From a bacterium (GTDB lineage Bacteria; Electryoneota; RPQS01), in assembly GCA_018814465.1 (NCBI GenBank), contig JAHIZR010000124.1, forward strand, positions 1-16,102: 16,102 nucleotides of DNA, written 5' to 3'. Within the stretch, counting starts at the first letter, position 1; each line of letters begins with the position of its first letter. The notes beneath the pieces were generated by a model, which saw only the letters and a program-made list of their open reading frames with translations, had not been told where the DNA came from and searched no databases. Below, piece by piece: positions 8,647 through 14,572 of this stretch. Position numbers and translations under genes: made by a program.

Positions 8647-9117
8647 ATGGCGCAAGTTCTCGTTATCGATGATGATGCAACTTACCGGAGCATTCTCCGG
8701 GAATTCATTGAAAAAGCCGGCCATTCGGTCATAGAGGCTGAAAATGCGGACGACGGAGTCAGTATTTTCCTGAAAGAGAAAATCGATCTGGTCATCTCTG
8801 ACTTGATGATGCCCGTGAAATCCGGAATGGATCTGCTTCATGAACTGCAGCGCATTGATCCGAAGGTGCTCTTCATTTTAGTTACCGGCTATCCGACGAT
8901 TGATACGGCCACGGAGAGCATCAAGGCAGGAGCCTACGACTTTCTTGTTAAACCTGTGGAAATGAATCAATTAACTGCCGTCATGAAACGCGCGCTGAAG
9001 ACCCTCGAACTCAAATCCAATCTCACCACCATCCGCGGCGTAAATGTTGCTCTCCTATTATCCGTTCCGCTCTGGATTTTTGCCGGATATATGGTTAAAG
9101 TATTGTTGATGGATTAA
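8647..9117 (+). CDS. Single-domain response regulator with C-terminal membrane segment
   Basis: I choose the ATG at 8647 (156 residues) because GGAG at 8637-8640 lies 6 bases before it; an in-frame TTG at 8641 directly abuts that site. Residues 1-118 are a CheY-like receiver with every key residue: acidic pocket D8-D10, phosphoacceptor D52 in ISDLMMP, T80 in VTGYP and K102 in FLVKPV. The sequence is closest to NtrC-type receivers (TATESIKAGAYDFLVKP). There is no ATPase, DNA-binding or other output domain. Instead, after a short helix (TLELKSNLTTIRG), residues about 132-153 form one strongly hydrophobic segment (VALLLSVPLWIFAGYMVKVLL) three residues from the stop, which would leave the receiver in the cytoplasm, tail-anchored to the inner membrane. 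The partner kinase is not in the window. It follows the carboxylase gene by 28 bases. Confidence 0.88.
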   Translation: MAQVLVIDDDATYRSILREFIEKAGHSVIEAENADDGVSIFLKEKIDLVISDLMMPVKSGMDLLHELQRIDPKVLFILVTGYPTIDTATESIKAGAYDFLVKPVEMNQLTAVMKRALKTLELKSNLTTIRGVNVALLLSVPLWIFAGYMVKVLLMD

Positions 9118-9152
9118 GTAGTCTCGCACGACACCAATGAAGGAGAAAAGCC

Positions 9153-9623
9153 ATGAATTCCATACCTCAGAAGAGCTTCCATCGTCTGCCGTGGCAACGT
9201 ATCCTTGTTTTTGCGCTGATCCTCCTCACAGCGGCGATGATTTCCGCTTGCCGTGACAAGACAAGCATTGGTCCGGAGCCGACTCCCAATCCCACAGGAA
9301 CATGGAGTCTGCGCTTGATTTATGACGGCGTTCATCTGGAATCCACGAATGATACCATCTCGGTCCGAGTCTACGATACGAATGGAATACTGACGGGAGG
9401 CGCCACGATTCAATCGACTAATGTGGCCGATTCTCTACAAGTTTCCCCCACAGTTGTGACCACAGCGGACACGATCTCTTCTCCGTGGGGGACACAGATT
9501 CCCTTGGTTTATTGGGGCTTCAACAGCACGGTGACCTTCGATACTGTTTTCTGTAAAGCATTTGTCAATGGCGTTGAAGTTGCTGATACGATGGCCATAT
9601 TCACCCTGATCAGCGACTTTTAA
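9153..9623 (+). CDS. Small hypothetical lipoprotein
   Basis: The 156-residue product begins with a basic N-region (KSFHRLPWQR), a hydrophobic core (ILVFALILLTAAM) and the lipobox I-S-A-C with C33 as the probable lipidated residue, so it should be a signal-peptidase-II lipoprotein. A short Pro-rich linker (GPEPTPNPTG) follows. The mature part is about 115 residues rich in Thr, Val, Ser and Asp with alternating beta-strand character, starting TGTWSLRLIYDG, which resembles the first strand of small beta-barrel or lipocalin-like lipoproteins. I do not recognise a specific family. It has a strong ribosome-binding site (AAGGAGAA at 9140-9147) and comes 35 bases after the receiver gene, as the last gene before a terminator. 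Whether it works with the membrane-tailed receiver protein is unknown. Confidence 0.78.
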   Translation: MNSIPQKSFHRLPWQRILVFALILLTAAMISACRDKTSIGPEPTPNPTGTWSLRLIYDGVHLESTNDTISVRVYDTNGILTGGATIQSTNVADSLQVSPTVVTTADTISSPWGTQIPLVYWGFNSTVTFDTVFCKAFVNGVEVADTMAIFTLISDF

Positions 9624-9870
9624 TCATATAATAACAAATAATTAAGTGTATGAAATGCACTGCGTAGAGCAGTGCATTATTATTTTACAGACTGTGCAAA
9701 ATGTGCTGTTAATCTTACCAATATTGCATGTTAGATATGTTGATTGTTTTTCAAAATACCTTGACTGTATTTTATGCATTTCATTATTTCTATATATATT
9801 AATATTATACGAGTCATATTCTTGCTTTTTTAAGGGTCAATAAAAATTGGTCTATGGATTGCATATATAT
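9624..9870. other. A+T-rich intergenic stretch
   Basis: Apart from the terminator, this stretch is much richer in A+T than any gene here. It contains runs such as TATATATATTAATATTATA (9791-9809) and a 7-bp perfect inverted repeat, AAAATAC (9753-9759) with GTATTTT (9767-9773). A 65-codon open frame (9646-9843) exists, but its Cys/Ile/Leu-rich translation is what random A+T-rich DNA gives, it overlaps the terminator, and it has no ribosome-binding site, so I treat it as non-coding. TATATA at 9864-9869 could serve as a -10 element for the structured RNA that follows; no convincing -35 is seen. Confidence 0.6.
9654..9685 (+). terminator. Intrinsic terminator after the lipoprotein gene
   Basis: A perfect 10-bp stem (AATGCACTGC at 9654-9663 with GCAGTGCATT at 9669-9678) and a 5-base loop are followed by ATTATTTT. 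It lies about 30 bases after the lipoprotein stop and probably ends the long plus-strand run. Confidence 0.85.
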
Positions 9871-9875
9871 GATGC

Positions 9876-10055
9876 AGAACCTGGGAAGGTAGCGAAATCC
9901 GTGCAGATTTCGAGGAGTGTTTTAGGAACGGCGGTGTCTGGCAGTGGTTGATGAACTATACCCCGGGACCCACCAAGATCGTTGGTCGCTGTAGTGCTGT
10001 CGTTCCTGAGTTTCGTGGGGGTACAGGAAAAGCCCAGCCAATTGGCCGGGCTTTT
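9876..10055 (+). ncRNA. Candidate structured non-coding RNA with possible pseudoknot, family not recognised
   Basis: This non-coding segment returns to gene-like base composition after the A+T-rich stretch and folds well as plus-strand RNA. Hairpin 1 is ACCT-GGGA-AGGT (9879-9890, GNRA-type loop). Hairpin 2 is CGAAATC/GATTTCG (9893-9912, 6-base loop). A long arm pairs 9921-9936 with 9995-10010, 16 uninterrupted pairs of which seven are G-U or U-G, so the pairing holds on this strand only. Inside the arm is ACCAA/TTGGT (9972-9976 with 9982-9986). TACCCC (9959-9964) in the arm's apical region can pair with GGGGTA (10018-10023) beyond the arm, with two further pairs across one mismatch, making a pseudoknot. 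The segment ends at the terminator at 10028-10055. The 5' end is a guess from TATATA at 9864. It lacks the hallmarks of 4.5S, tmRNA, RNase P and 5S RNAs. Confidence 0.5.
10028..10055. terminator. Bidirectional intrinsic terminator between the candidate RNA and thyX
   Basis: AAAAGCCC (10028-10035) pairs with GGGCTTTT (10048-10055). After one mismatch, GCC/GGC extends the stem to an AATT loop. The flanking A and T runs let it work in both directions. It ends the plus-strand candidate RNA and lies 18 bases beyond the minus-strand thyX stop. Confidence 0.88.
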
Positions 10056-10072
10056 CTCTGTTTACAAGTTTT

Positions 10073-11644
10073 CTATGCGCGAGCTTCCGGCAGTCCGTAT
10101 GTTTTCCTGTATACCTCCGGAAACCGATCCTTCCCGCACGCCAACTTCATCACATTCGGCCAGAACTTCATCGCCTCAGCAATCATCATATCCGCGAGCA
10201 TTCGAATCTCCCATTGTGCATGCTCGTCACAGCGGAGCCGGGCAAAATGATAAAGCTCGCGCGCATTGACCTGCATGACGACGCGCTTGCGATGGGCATT
10301 CGTCAGAAGATAGGGAGCAAGCAAGGGAGAGATGCCGCGCATCTGCTTCGCCATCTCCACCGATTTTCCGATCGCTTTATGAAACGGCTCATCCAGTCCG
10401 GCTTCACGAATACTCGGAGGGATGACAGCCCCATCCGCCTCGATATACTGCTGGTGCAGCAAAGTCATCATGCGGTGCCGCTTCAATTGGCCGAAACAAG
10501 CCGCGCTTACCTCTGCTTCGAAAGTTATTGAGATCAACTCGAATTCTCGGGGCAGGACATCATGCGGACCGATAGCTCGAAACAGCTCAATCCACAGCTT
10601 TTGCGATTCTCCCGCGGCAATCGCCTGCTGAGTGTCCTGCCATAACCGACCGCCATGAGAGAAGGCGAGCGCGCGCAGCACAACCGCTTCGCCCTCCTGA
10701 GTGGCAGCGATTACTCTGAGGCTTGGTCCATTAAAAAACTCGGGATTTTTACTTCTAGCAGCGGCGGCGGTCAGCTCGGCGAGACGCTCATGATTCTTTC
10801 GCGGATAGTCGCCGCGAGTGATGTACTTCACCAGCGAAGGAGCCAGTCCGTCGATGGCTTTTCTGATGGCCGCGCCTAAGGCTCGAATCTCCGCCAGCGG
10901 ATGATCGGAAAAATCCGCTATCACATGCTCAGCATTGCGCGCGTTCATGGTAACACCCATTTGTGTCGAGCAGGCCAACGGCAGCAGATAACGCGCATCC
11001 TCTTTGGCTCGTCCTTCCACAAGCGAAATTTCCGCTTTCTTGAGATGCTCTGATCTTCCCGTCAGCAACTGCTCACGCAGAGCTTGATAGATTTCGGCGT
11101 AGCCCGCGAAAAGCTCCGGAATAAACTCGCGAAAGGCTGATTCCAAGTTGCCGCAAAGCGCCTCCGGCGGCACAATATAATCCTCACCAATCGTGACATA
11201 GCGCTGGGATTTCTCGGTAAAGCTCAGGAGTCTGTGCGATTGCAGAACCTCGCTGGCCAGGCGCGAAATACCGCTGATATCAAAATTGAATACGGCATGT
11301 TCGGCAACCGAGGCATGTCCTAATCCAAATATAATGTTTTCATTGGACTTACGAGCGCGCACCACACTGACCCTTGCCGCTCGACGAAGCTCCGTTACAT
11401 GTTTGGGATCTCGCGAAATCCGGGCATAAGCCGCCGATAGCGTTTCGGGAGTAAACGCTTCGATTGTGATGTCAGAGGAGATCCTCTCCTGAATCAATTC
11501 AAGGATCTCTCTGGCATCGGTTGCTGTCGGTGATGATGAGGAGGAAGCCTCCGCCCGAGCCTTAAGCATCCGCAACAATTCGGTGGTCTGAGTCAATAAA
11601 TCGGCATCGAGATTATAGCCGGCAAGTCGAACAGATACTGCCAT
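10073..11644 (-). CDS. thyX: Two-domain flavin-dependent thymidylate synthase family protein
   Basis: At 523 residues this is about twice a usual ThyX (220-250) and holds two ThyX-like halves. Half 1 (about 55-290) keeps GHASVAEHAVFNF (109-121), the signature S-H-R-L-L-S-F-T-E-K-S-Q-R-Y (136-149), EDARYLLP (215-222) and NAR (234-236). Half 2 (about 305-515) keeps RHR (389-391), NARELYHF (460-467) and LRCDEHAQWEIR (470-481). ThyX makes dTMP from dUMP with methylene-tetrahydrofolate, NADPH and FAD, replacing ThyA. The family signature RHRxxSxNExSxR is split: half 1 has ExSxR but lost the first Arg, half 2 has RHR but lost ExSxR. The N-terminal 50 residues, with a Ser run, are extra. The ATG at 11644 has no clear Shine-Dalgarno. 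Transcription is towards, and ends at, the shared terminator. A thymidylate synthase role is likely but not certain given the altered motif. Confidence 0.88.
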   Translation of the reverse strand: MAVSVRLAGYNLDADLLTQTTELLRMLKARAEASSSSSPTATDAREILELIQERISSDITIEAFTPETLSAAYARISRDPKHVTELRRAARVSVVRARKSNENIIFGLGHASVAEHAVFNFDISGISRLASEVLQSHRLLSFTEKSQRYVTIGEDYIVPPEALCGNLESAFREFIPELFAGYAEIYQALREQLLTGRSEHLKKAEISLVEGRAKEDARYLLPLACSTQMGVTMNARNAEHVIADFSDHPLAEIRALGAAIRKAIDGLAPSLVKYITRGDYPRKNHERLAELTAAAARSKNPEFFNGPSLRVIAATQEGEAVVLRALAFSHGGRLWQDTQQAIAAGESQKLWIELFRAIGPHDVLPREFELISITFEAEVSAACFGQLKRHRMMTLLHQQYIEADGAVIPPSIREAGLDEPFHKAIGKSVEMAKQMRGISPLLAPYLLTNAHRKRVVMQVNARELYHFARLRCDEHAQWEIRMLADMMIAEAMKFWPNVMKLACGKDRFPEVYRKTYGLPEARA

Positions 11645-11834
11645 ATAACGGTCTGATAAAGTATATTAATTGATGAAGTAGCTTAAGGTAGGAGCGAAGC
11701 ATTTCGCCCATATTACGGCTGTTTACGGGGATTAATGCTCTGCTGTAGCCACTAATATAGGAAAGGTACACATGAAATGCCTCCCAAAGTGCCCACTTTG
11801 AGTTAATTCCCCCGCATATCACTTAACGGAAAAC

Positions 11835-11863
11835 TTGCATTTAATCAGCAGATGCATTATATT
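11835..11863 (+). promoter_or_regulatory. Sigma-70-type promoter for tRNA-Leu (and its leader)
   Basis: TTGCAT (11835-11840), a 17-base spacer and TATATT (11858-11863) match the -35/-10 consensus well. The predicted start near 11870 would give a leader of about 110 bases before the tRNA. Confidence 0.65.
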
Positions 11864-11896
11864 CTGCCTCACGAACTGAGGATGATTCTATAGTTT

Positions 11897-11972
11897 CCAC
11901 CAGCTTTGCGTGACTGCTATGATAATTGGCCCCCCACGATTATCAAGCTCCGCCTCGCTGGTGGTTATTTTT
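11897..11972 (+). promoter_or_regulatory. Folded leader with terminator-like T run ahead of tRNA-Leu
   Basis: CCACCAGC (11897-11904) pairs perfectly with GCTGGTGG (11957-11964), directly followed by TTATTTTT (11965-11972). Inside is a second perfect stem, TGATAAT (11920-11926) with ATTATCA (11939-11945), and a C-rich 12-base loop. It could be a terminator of a short RNA starting near 11870, an attenuator, or a processing signal ahead of the tRNA. Confidence 0.45.
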
Positions 11973-11981
11973 AATGATGTT

Positions 11982-12066
11982 GCCGGGGTGGCGGAACTGG
12001 TAGACGCAGCAGACTCAAAATCTGCCGGGGTTTTACCTCATGCCGGTTCGAGTCCGGCCCTCGGCA
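11982..12066 (+). tRNA. tRNA-Leu (anticodon CAA)
   Basis: The 85-base gene folds as a class II tRNA. The acceptor stem GCCGGGG pairs with CCTCGGC (one G-U) with discriminator A at 12066. The D arm is GCG/CGC. The anticodon stem GCAGA/TCTGC carries the loop CTCAAAA with CAA at 12016-12018, reading UUG. It has a long variable arm (12026-12041). The T arm is GCCGG-TTCGAGT-CCGGC (12042-12058). CCA is not encoded (CACG follows), so the CCA-adding enzyme must finish it. Confidence 0.97.
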
Positions 12067-12078
12067 CACGTAAACTCT

Positions 12079-12111
12079 AAAAGCCTCACCCCGATAGGAG
12101 TGAGGCTTTTT
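12079..12111. terminator. Bidirectional intrinsic terminator between tRNA-Leu and corA
   Basis: An 11-bp perfect stem, AAAAGCCTCAC (12079-12089) with GTGAGGCTTTT (12100-12110), and a 10-base loop lie 13 bases after the tRNA. T runs flank it on both strands, so it can also end the convergent corA transcript. Confidence 0.9.
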
Positions 12112-12173
12112 ATGCGCACTTGGCTGCTTCACAAACAACTGTCTGATCCCGTCACAGGAAAAAACGATCCCGG

Positions 12174-13313
12174 TTACGCCGCATCCGACGCCCTTCCTGT
12201 CGATCGCTTCCGACCTCCGATCCAGCCTTTTTTCCAGAAGTAATAGAGAAAAGCGCCTCCGGTTATCAGCATGAGTCCCCAGGCGAAAAGGTATCCGAAA
12301 AACCATCTCAGTTCAGGCATATTCCAAGGCGAAACGGACGCATCAAAGTTCATTCCATAGATCCCCGCGATGAACGTCACCGGAATAAAAAGCGTTGCGA
12401 TAATCGTCAGCACTTTCATCACTTCGTTCATGTTCAGGCTGACCTGCGAACGGTAAGACTCCATTAAAGCCGAACTGATATCGCGATAGGATTCCACAAG
12501 ATCAAGCAGCTGCACGCAGTGATCGTAGCAATCACGCAGATATATCCTTGTCTCATCATCAATCAGCGGCGTCGGATCCCGATAGAGCCGGTCGACCGCC
12601 TCGCGTGTGGGCCAGAGATGACGGCGCAGCTTCAGCAAATCACGCCGCACCTGATAAATGTCCTCGAGTAATTTATCATCCAAAGATCTGACAATACGCT
12701 CTTCGAGATCTTCAATTCTATCTCCGAGGCGTTCCAACACCGGGAAATAATGATCTATAATTGCATCCACTAAGGAATACATCAAATACGCTGGTCGAGA
12801 GAAGCGTATTCGGGGTTCTGACACACGAATTCGTTTGCGGACCGGATCAAGGCAGTCGCCTGTCTCTTCCTGCAGCGTCAGGACAAAATCCTTGCCGAGA
12901 AAAATACAAATCTGCTCACTGTTAATCGTCGCTTCATATTCCTTGACCATTCGCAAGACAATAAAAATCGTCCCTTCATAATGCTCGGTCTTCGGGCGCT
13001 GCGTCGTATTAACGACGTCTTCCAGCGCGAGCGGATGGAGATTGAATACTCTGCCCAATTCCATCAGCTTCTCAGTATCGGCAAGTCCTTCAATATTAAT
13101 CCAGACTAACGGCCACTTATTCAGATACTGTCCCAGGTCTTCTGAAACATTGCACTCCGTCTCAAAGATTCCGTCTGCCTTGGTGGCTGTCAAATAGCAC
13201 TGCGTTTGGGCCGCGCCTTCATGAGTAGTGAGTGAGCCCGGCGCCGAACCCGGAGACAAAGTGGCGCGGGGGATTCTCCTCTGCTTGTTCTTGCGGCGCA
13301 GTTTCTGAGTCAT
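12174..13313 (-). CDS. corA: Magnesium/cobalt transporter CorA
   Basis: Using the ATG at 13313 the product is 379 residues; an in-frame TTG six codons upstream (13331) would add six, but GAAGAGAG lies 8-16 bases before the ATG, which favours the ATG. The N-terminal arm is basic (KLRRKNKQRR). A long cytoplasmic domain with the CorA pattern follows, including WINIEGLAD, LHPLALEDVVNTTQRPKTEHYEG and the long stalk helix around YFPVLERLGDRIEDLEERI. Two C-terminal membrane helices (about 298-317 and 339-360) are separated by the signature GMN in IAGIYGMNFD (GMN at 320-322). The protein ends in a basic tail, as in the pentameric inner-membrane Mg2+/Co2+/Ni2+ channels. Everything needed for function appears intact. 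It converges on tRNA-Leu and is divergent from purM, with about 240 bases between the chosen start codons. Confidence 0.95.
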   Translation of the reverse strand: MTQKLRRKNKQRRIPRATLSPGSAPGSLTTHEGAAQTQCYLTATKADGIFETECNVSEDLGQYLNKWPLVWINIEGLADTEKLMELGRVFNLHPLALEDVVNTTQRPKTEHYEGTIFIVLRMVKEYEATINSEQICIFLGKDFVLTLQEETGDCLDPVRKRIRVSEPRIRFSRPAYLMYSLVDAIIDHYFPVLERLGDRIEDLEERIVRSLDDKLLEDIYQVRRDLLKLRRHLWPTREAVDRLYRDPTPLIDDETRIYLRDCYDHCVQLLDLVESYRDISSALMESYRSQVSLNMNEVMKVLTIIATLFIPVTFIAGIYGMNFDASVSPWNMPELRWFFGYLFAWGLMLITGGAFLYYFWKKGWIGGRKRSTGRASDAA

Positions 13314-13390
13314 GGCAAGCACTCTCTTCAATAAAATAAAGGCATGGCAATGTTGATCCGGTTCGCAGTCGTTGCTTCGCAGTGCCTCAA

Positions 13391-13424
13391 AACTGATGAA
13401 GGGATAGTCCCGCTTTGATCAGTT
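13391..13424. promoter_or_regulatory. Inverted repeat between divergent corA and purM
   Basis: AACTGAT (13391-13397) pairs with ATCAGTT (13418-13424), enclosing GGGA (13401-13404) and TCCC (13408-13411). Nearby, TTCGCAGT occurs twice (13362-13369 and 13376-13383), 14 bases apart. Either could be an operator or part of the corA leader; no known regulator site is recognised. Confidence 0.3.
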
Positions 13425-13535
13425 AACCAAAAAACTGTACTTCAAGCGACTAATGACCCCTGTCATCATATTCTAATGTCGTGTTATTATTGGAGAATTG
13501 CAAGCTCTTTATCGATTCGTTCAACACCGGAGTTC

Positions 13536-13564
13536 TTGACTTTCGTCCTTAAAATTGCTAAACT
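13536..13564 (+). promoter_or_regulatory. Probable purM promoter
   Basis: TTGACT (13536-13541), a 17-base spacer and TAAACT (13559-13564) match 5 of 6 and 4 of 6 consensus bases. The predicted start, about 13570-13572, falls at or just before the purM ATG at 13573, implying an almost leaderless message. This agrees with the lack of a Shine-Dalgarno. Confidence 0.5.
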
Positions 13565-13572
13565 TAAAGTCT

Positions 13573-14571
13573 ATGACAGATTATTCAACAGCAGGCGTCA
13601 GCCTTGATCGCGGCAGCCACGCCAAAAAGCTCATCTCAAAGGCCGCAAAAGCCACTTTTACACCCGAAGTCCTGCACGGGATCGGACATTTCGGCGGCTT
13701 TTTTGCCCTCGGCGATCAACCCGGATCGGATGTACTCGTTGCCTCCACCGATGGTGTCGGCACGAAAGTACTGCTCGGAATTCAACTTGGTATGATCGAC
13801 AGCCTCGGTCAGGACCTCGTTAACCATTCGGTCAATGACATCCTCTGCTGCGGCGCTCAGCCGCTCTTTTTCCTCGACTACATGGCTTTCGGCAAACTCG
13901 AACCGGAAATCGCCGGCAAACTCGGCGAGAGTCTGGCCCAAGGCTGTATTGAAAACGGGATCGCTCTCATCGGAGGCGAAACCGCTGAAATGCCCGGCCT
14001 GTATCATGAAAATCATTTCGATCTGGCCGGAACAATCGTGGGGAAAGTCCGCCGCAACAAAATCCTCGATGCTTCCCGCGTAAAGAAGGGCGATATCCTG
14101 ATCGGAATCGCTTCCAGCGGCCTGCACACCAACGGCTACTCACTGGTTCGGCGTGTCTATAAAAAAGAAATTAAAGACGACGCTCTGCACGATATCCGGC
14201 TCCCTGACCGTAAAAGCCTCGCTTCCGCTTTGATGACTCCACATCACAGCTACTTCACACAAGTCTATCCGCTGATCGAAGATAATCTTGTGAATGCGAT
14301 TTCGCACATCACCGGCGGCGGCTTATTGGACAATACCGCGCGAGTTGTGCCCAAGGAGCTATCCTTGAATATCGACTGGGAAGCCTGGCCGCGACCCGCT
14401 CTGTTCAAGCATATTCAAGAGCACGGTTCCATTCAAGAAGAAGAGATGCGAGCCGTCTTTAATCTTGGCATCGGCTTGGTGCTGATCGTGAGTGAAGCCA
14501 AAACAAAAACCGTGCTCGCGGAACTCGACAAAACATGCGGCGAAGCCTTCAAAATCGGCCGCGTTGAATAG
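13573..14571 (+). CDS. purM: Phosphoribosylformylglycinamidine cyclo-ligase (AIR synthetase)
   Basis: I start at the ATG at 13573 (332 residues), which gives the family-like N-terminus MTDYSTAGVSLDRG; an in-frame TTG at 13555 lies inside the promoter spacer and is unlikely. PurM marks run in order: ASTDGVGTK (57-65, ATP site), LVNHSVNDI (82-90), PLFFLDYMAFGKL (97-109), ALIGGETAEMPG (131-142), SSGLHTNGYSLVR (181-193), SHITGGGLLDN (244-254) and the terminal EEEMRAVFNLGIG (289-301). The enzyme closes the imidazole ring of 5-aminoimidazole ribonucleotide, the fifth step of purine synthesis. No other pur gene is present. It ends one base before the plsY start, so the two are surely cotranscribed. 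Confidence 0.96.
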   Translation: MTDYSTAGVSLDRGSHAKKLISKAAKATFTPEVLHGIGHFGGFFALGDQPGSDVLVASTDGVGTKVLLGIQLGMIDSLGQDLVNHSVNDILCCGAQPLFFLDYMAFGKLEPEIAGKLGESLAQGCIENGIALIGGETAEMPGLYHENHFDLAGTIVGKVRRNKILDASRVKKGDILIGIASSGLHTNGYSLVRRVYKKEIKDDALHDIRLPDRKSLASALMTPHHSYFTQVYPLIEDNLVNAISHITGGGLLDNTARVVPKELSLNIDWEAWPRPALFKHIQEHGSIQEEEMRAVFNLGIGLVLIVSEAKTKTVLAELDKTCGEAFKIGRVE

Positions 14572-14572
14572 C

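Larger units (their letters stand above)
11645..11981. other. Intergenic region between thyX and tRNA-Leu
   Basis: No convincing gene is present. The stretch holds a 7-bp inverted repeat, GCATTTC (11699-11705) with GAAATGC (11774-11780); a tight 16-base dyad CAAAGTG-CC-CACTTTG (11785-11800); a sigma-70-type promoter (11835-11863); and a folded segment ending in a T run (11897-11972). A minus-strand open frame of 69 codons (11613-11822) overlaps the thyX start and shows no coding signs. The thyX promoter should be here on the minus strand; TATACT (11667-11662 read on minus) is a possible -10, without a good -35. Confidence 0.6.

Noticed and set aside
9646..9843. 65-codon plus-strand open frame, hydrophobic and Cys-rich
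   Set aside because: It overlaps the terminator, lacks a ribosome-binding site, and has the composition expected from A+T-rich non-coding DNA.
9871..9912. Resemblance of the ACCT-GGGA-AGGT-AGCG hairpin to the SRP RNA domain IV tip, and of the GGGAAGG...AAATCC words to cobalamin riboswitch boxes
   Set aside because: The SRP internal-loop bases (AGCA on the 3' side) and the flanking helix are missing, and the other conserved cobalamin boxes are absent.
11613..11822. 69-codon minus-strand open frame upstream of thyX
   Set aside because: It overlaps the thyX start in another frame, has no ribosome-binding site and has no family-like features.
13314..13331. TTG start for corA
   Set aside because: The ATG at 13313 has a purine-rich ribosome-binding site at suitable distance, and that site overlaps the TTG.
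14492..14572. Upstream ATG start for plsY inside purM
   Set aside because: It would add a 27-residue basic extension not seen in PlsY; the GTG right after the purM stop gives the normal length.
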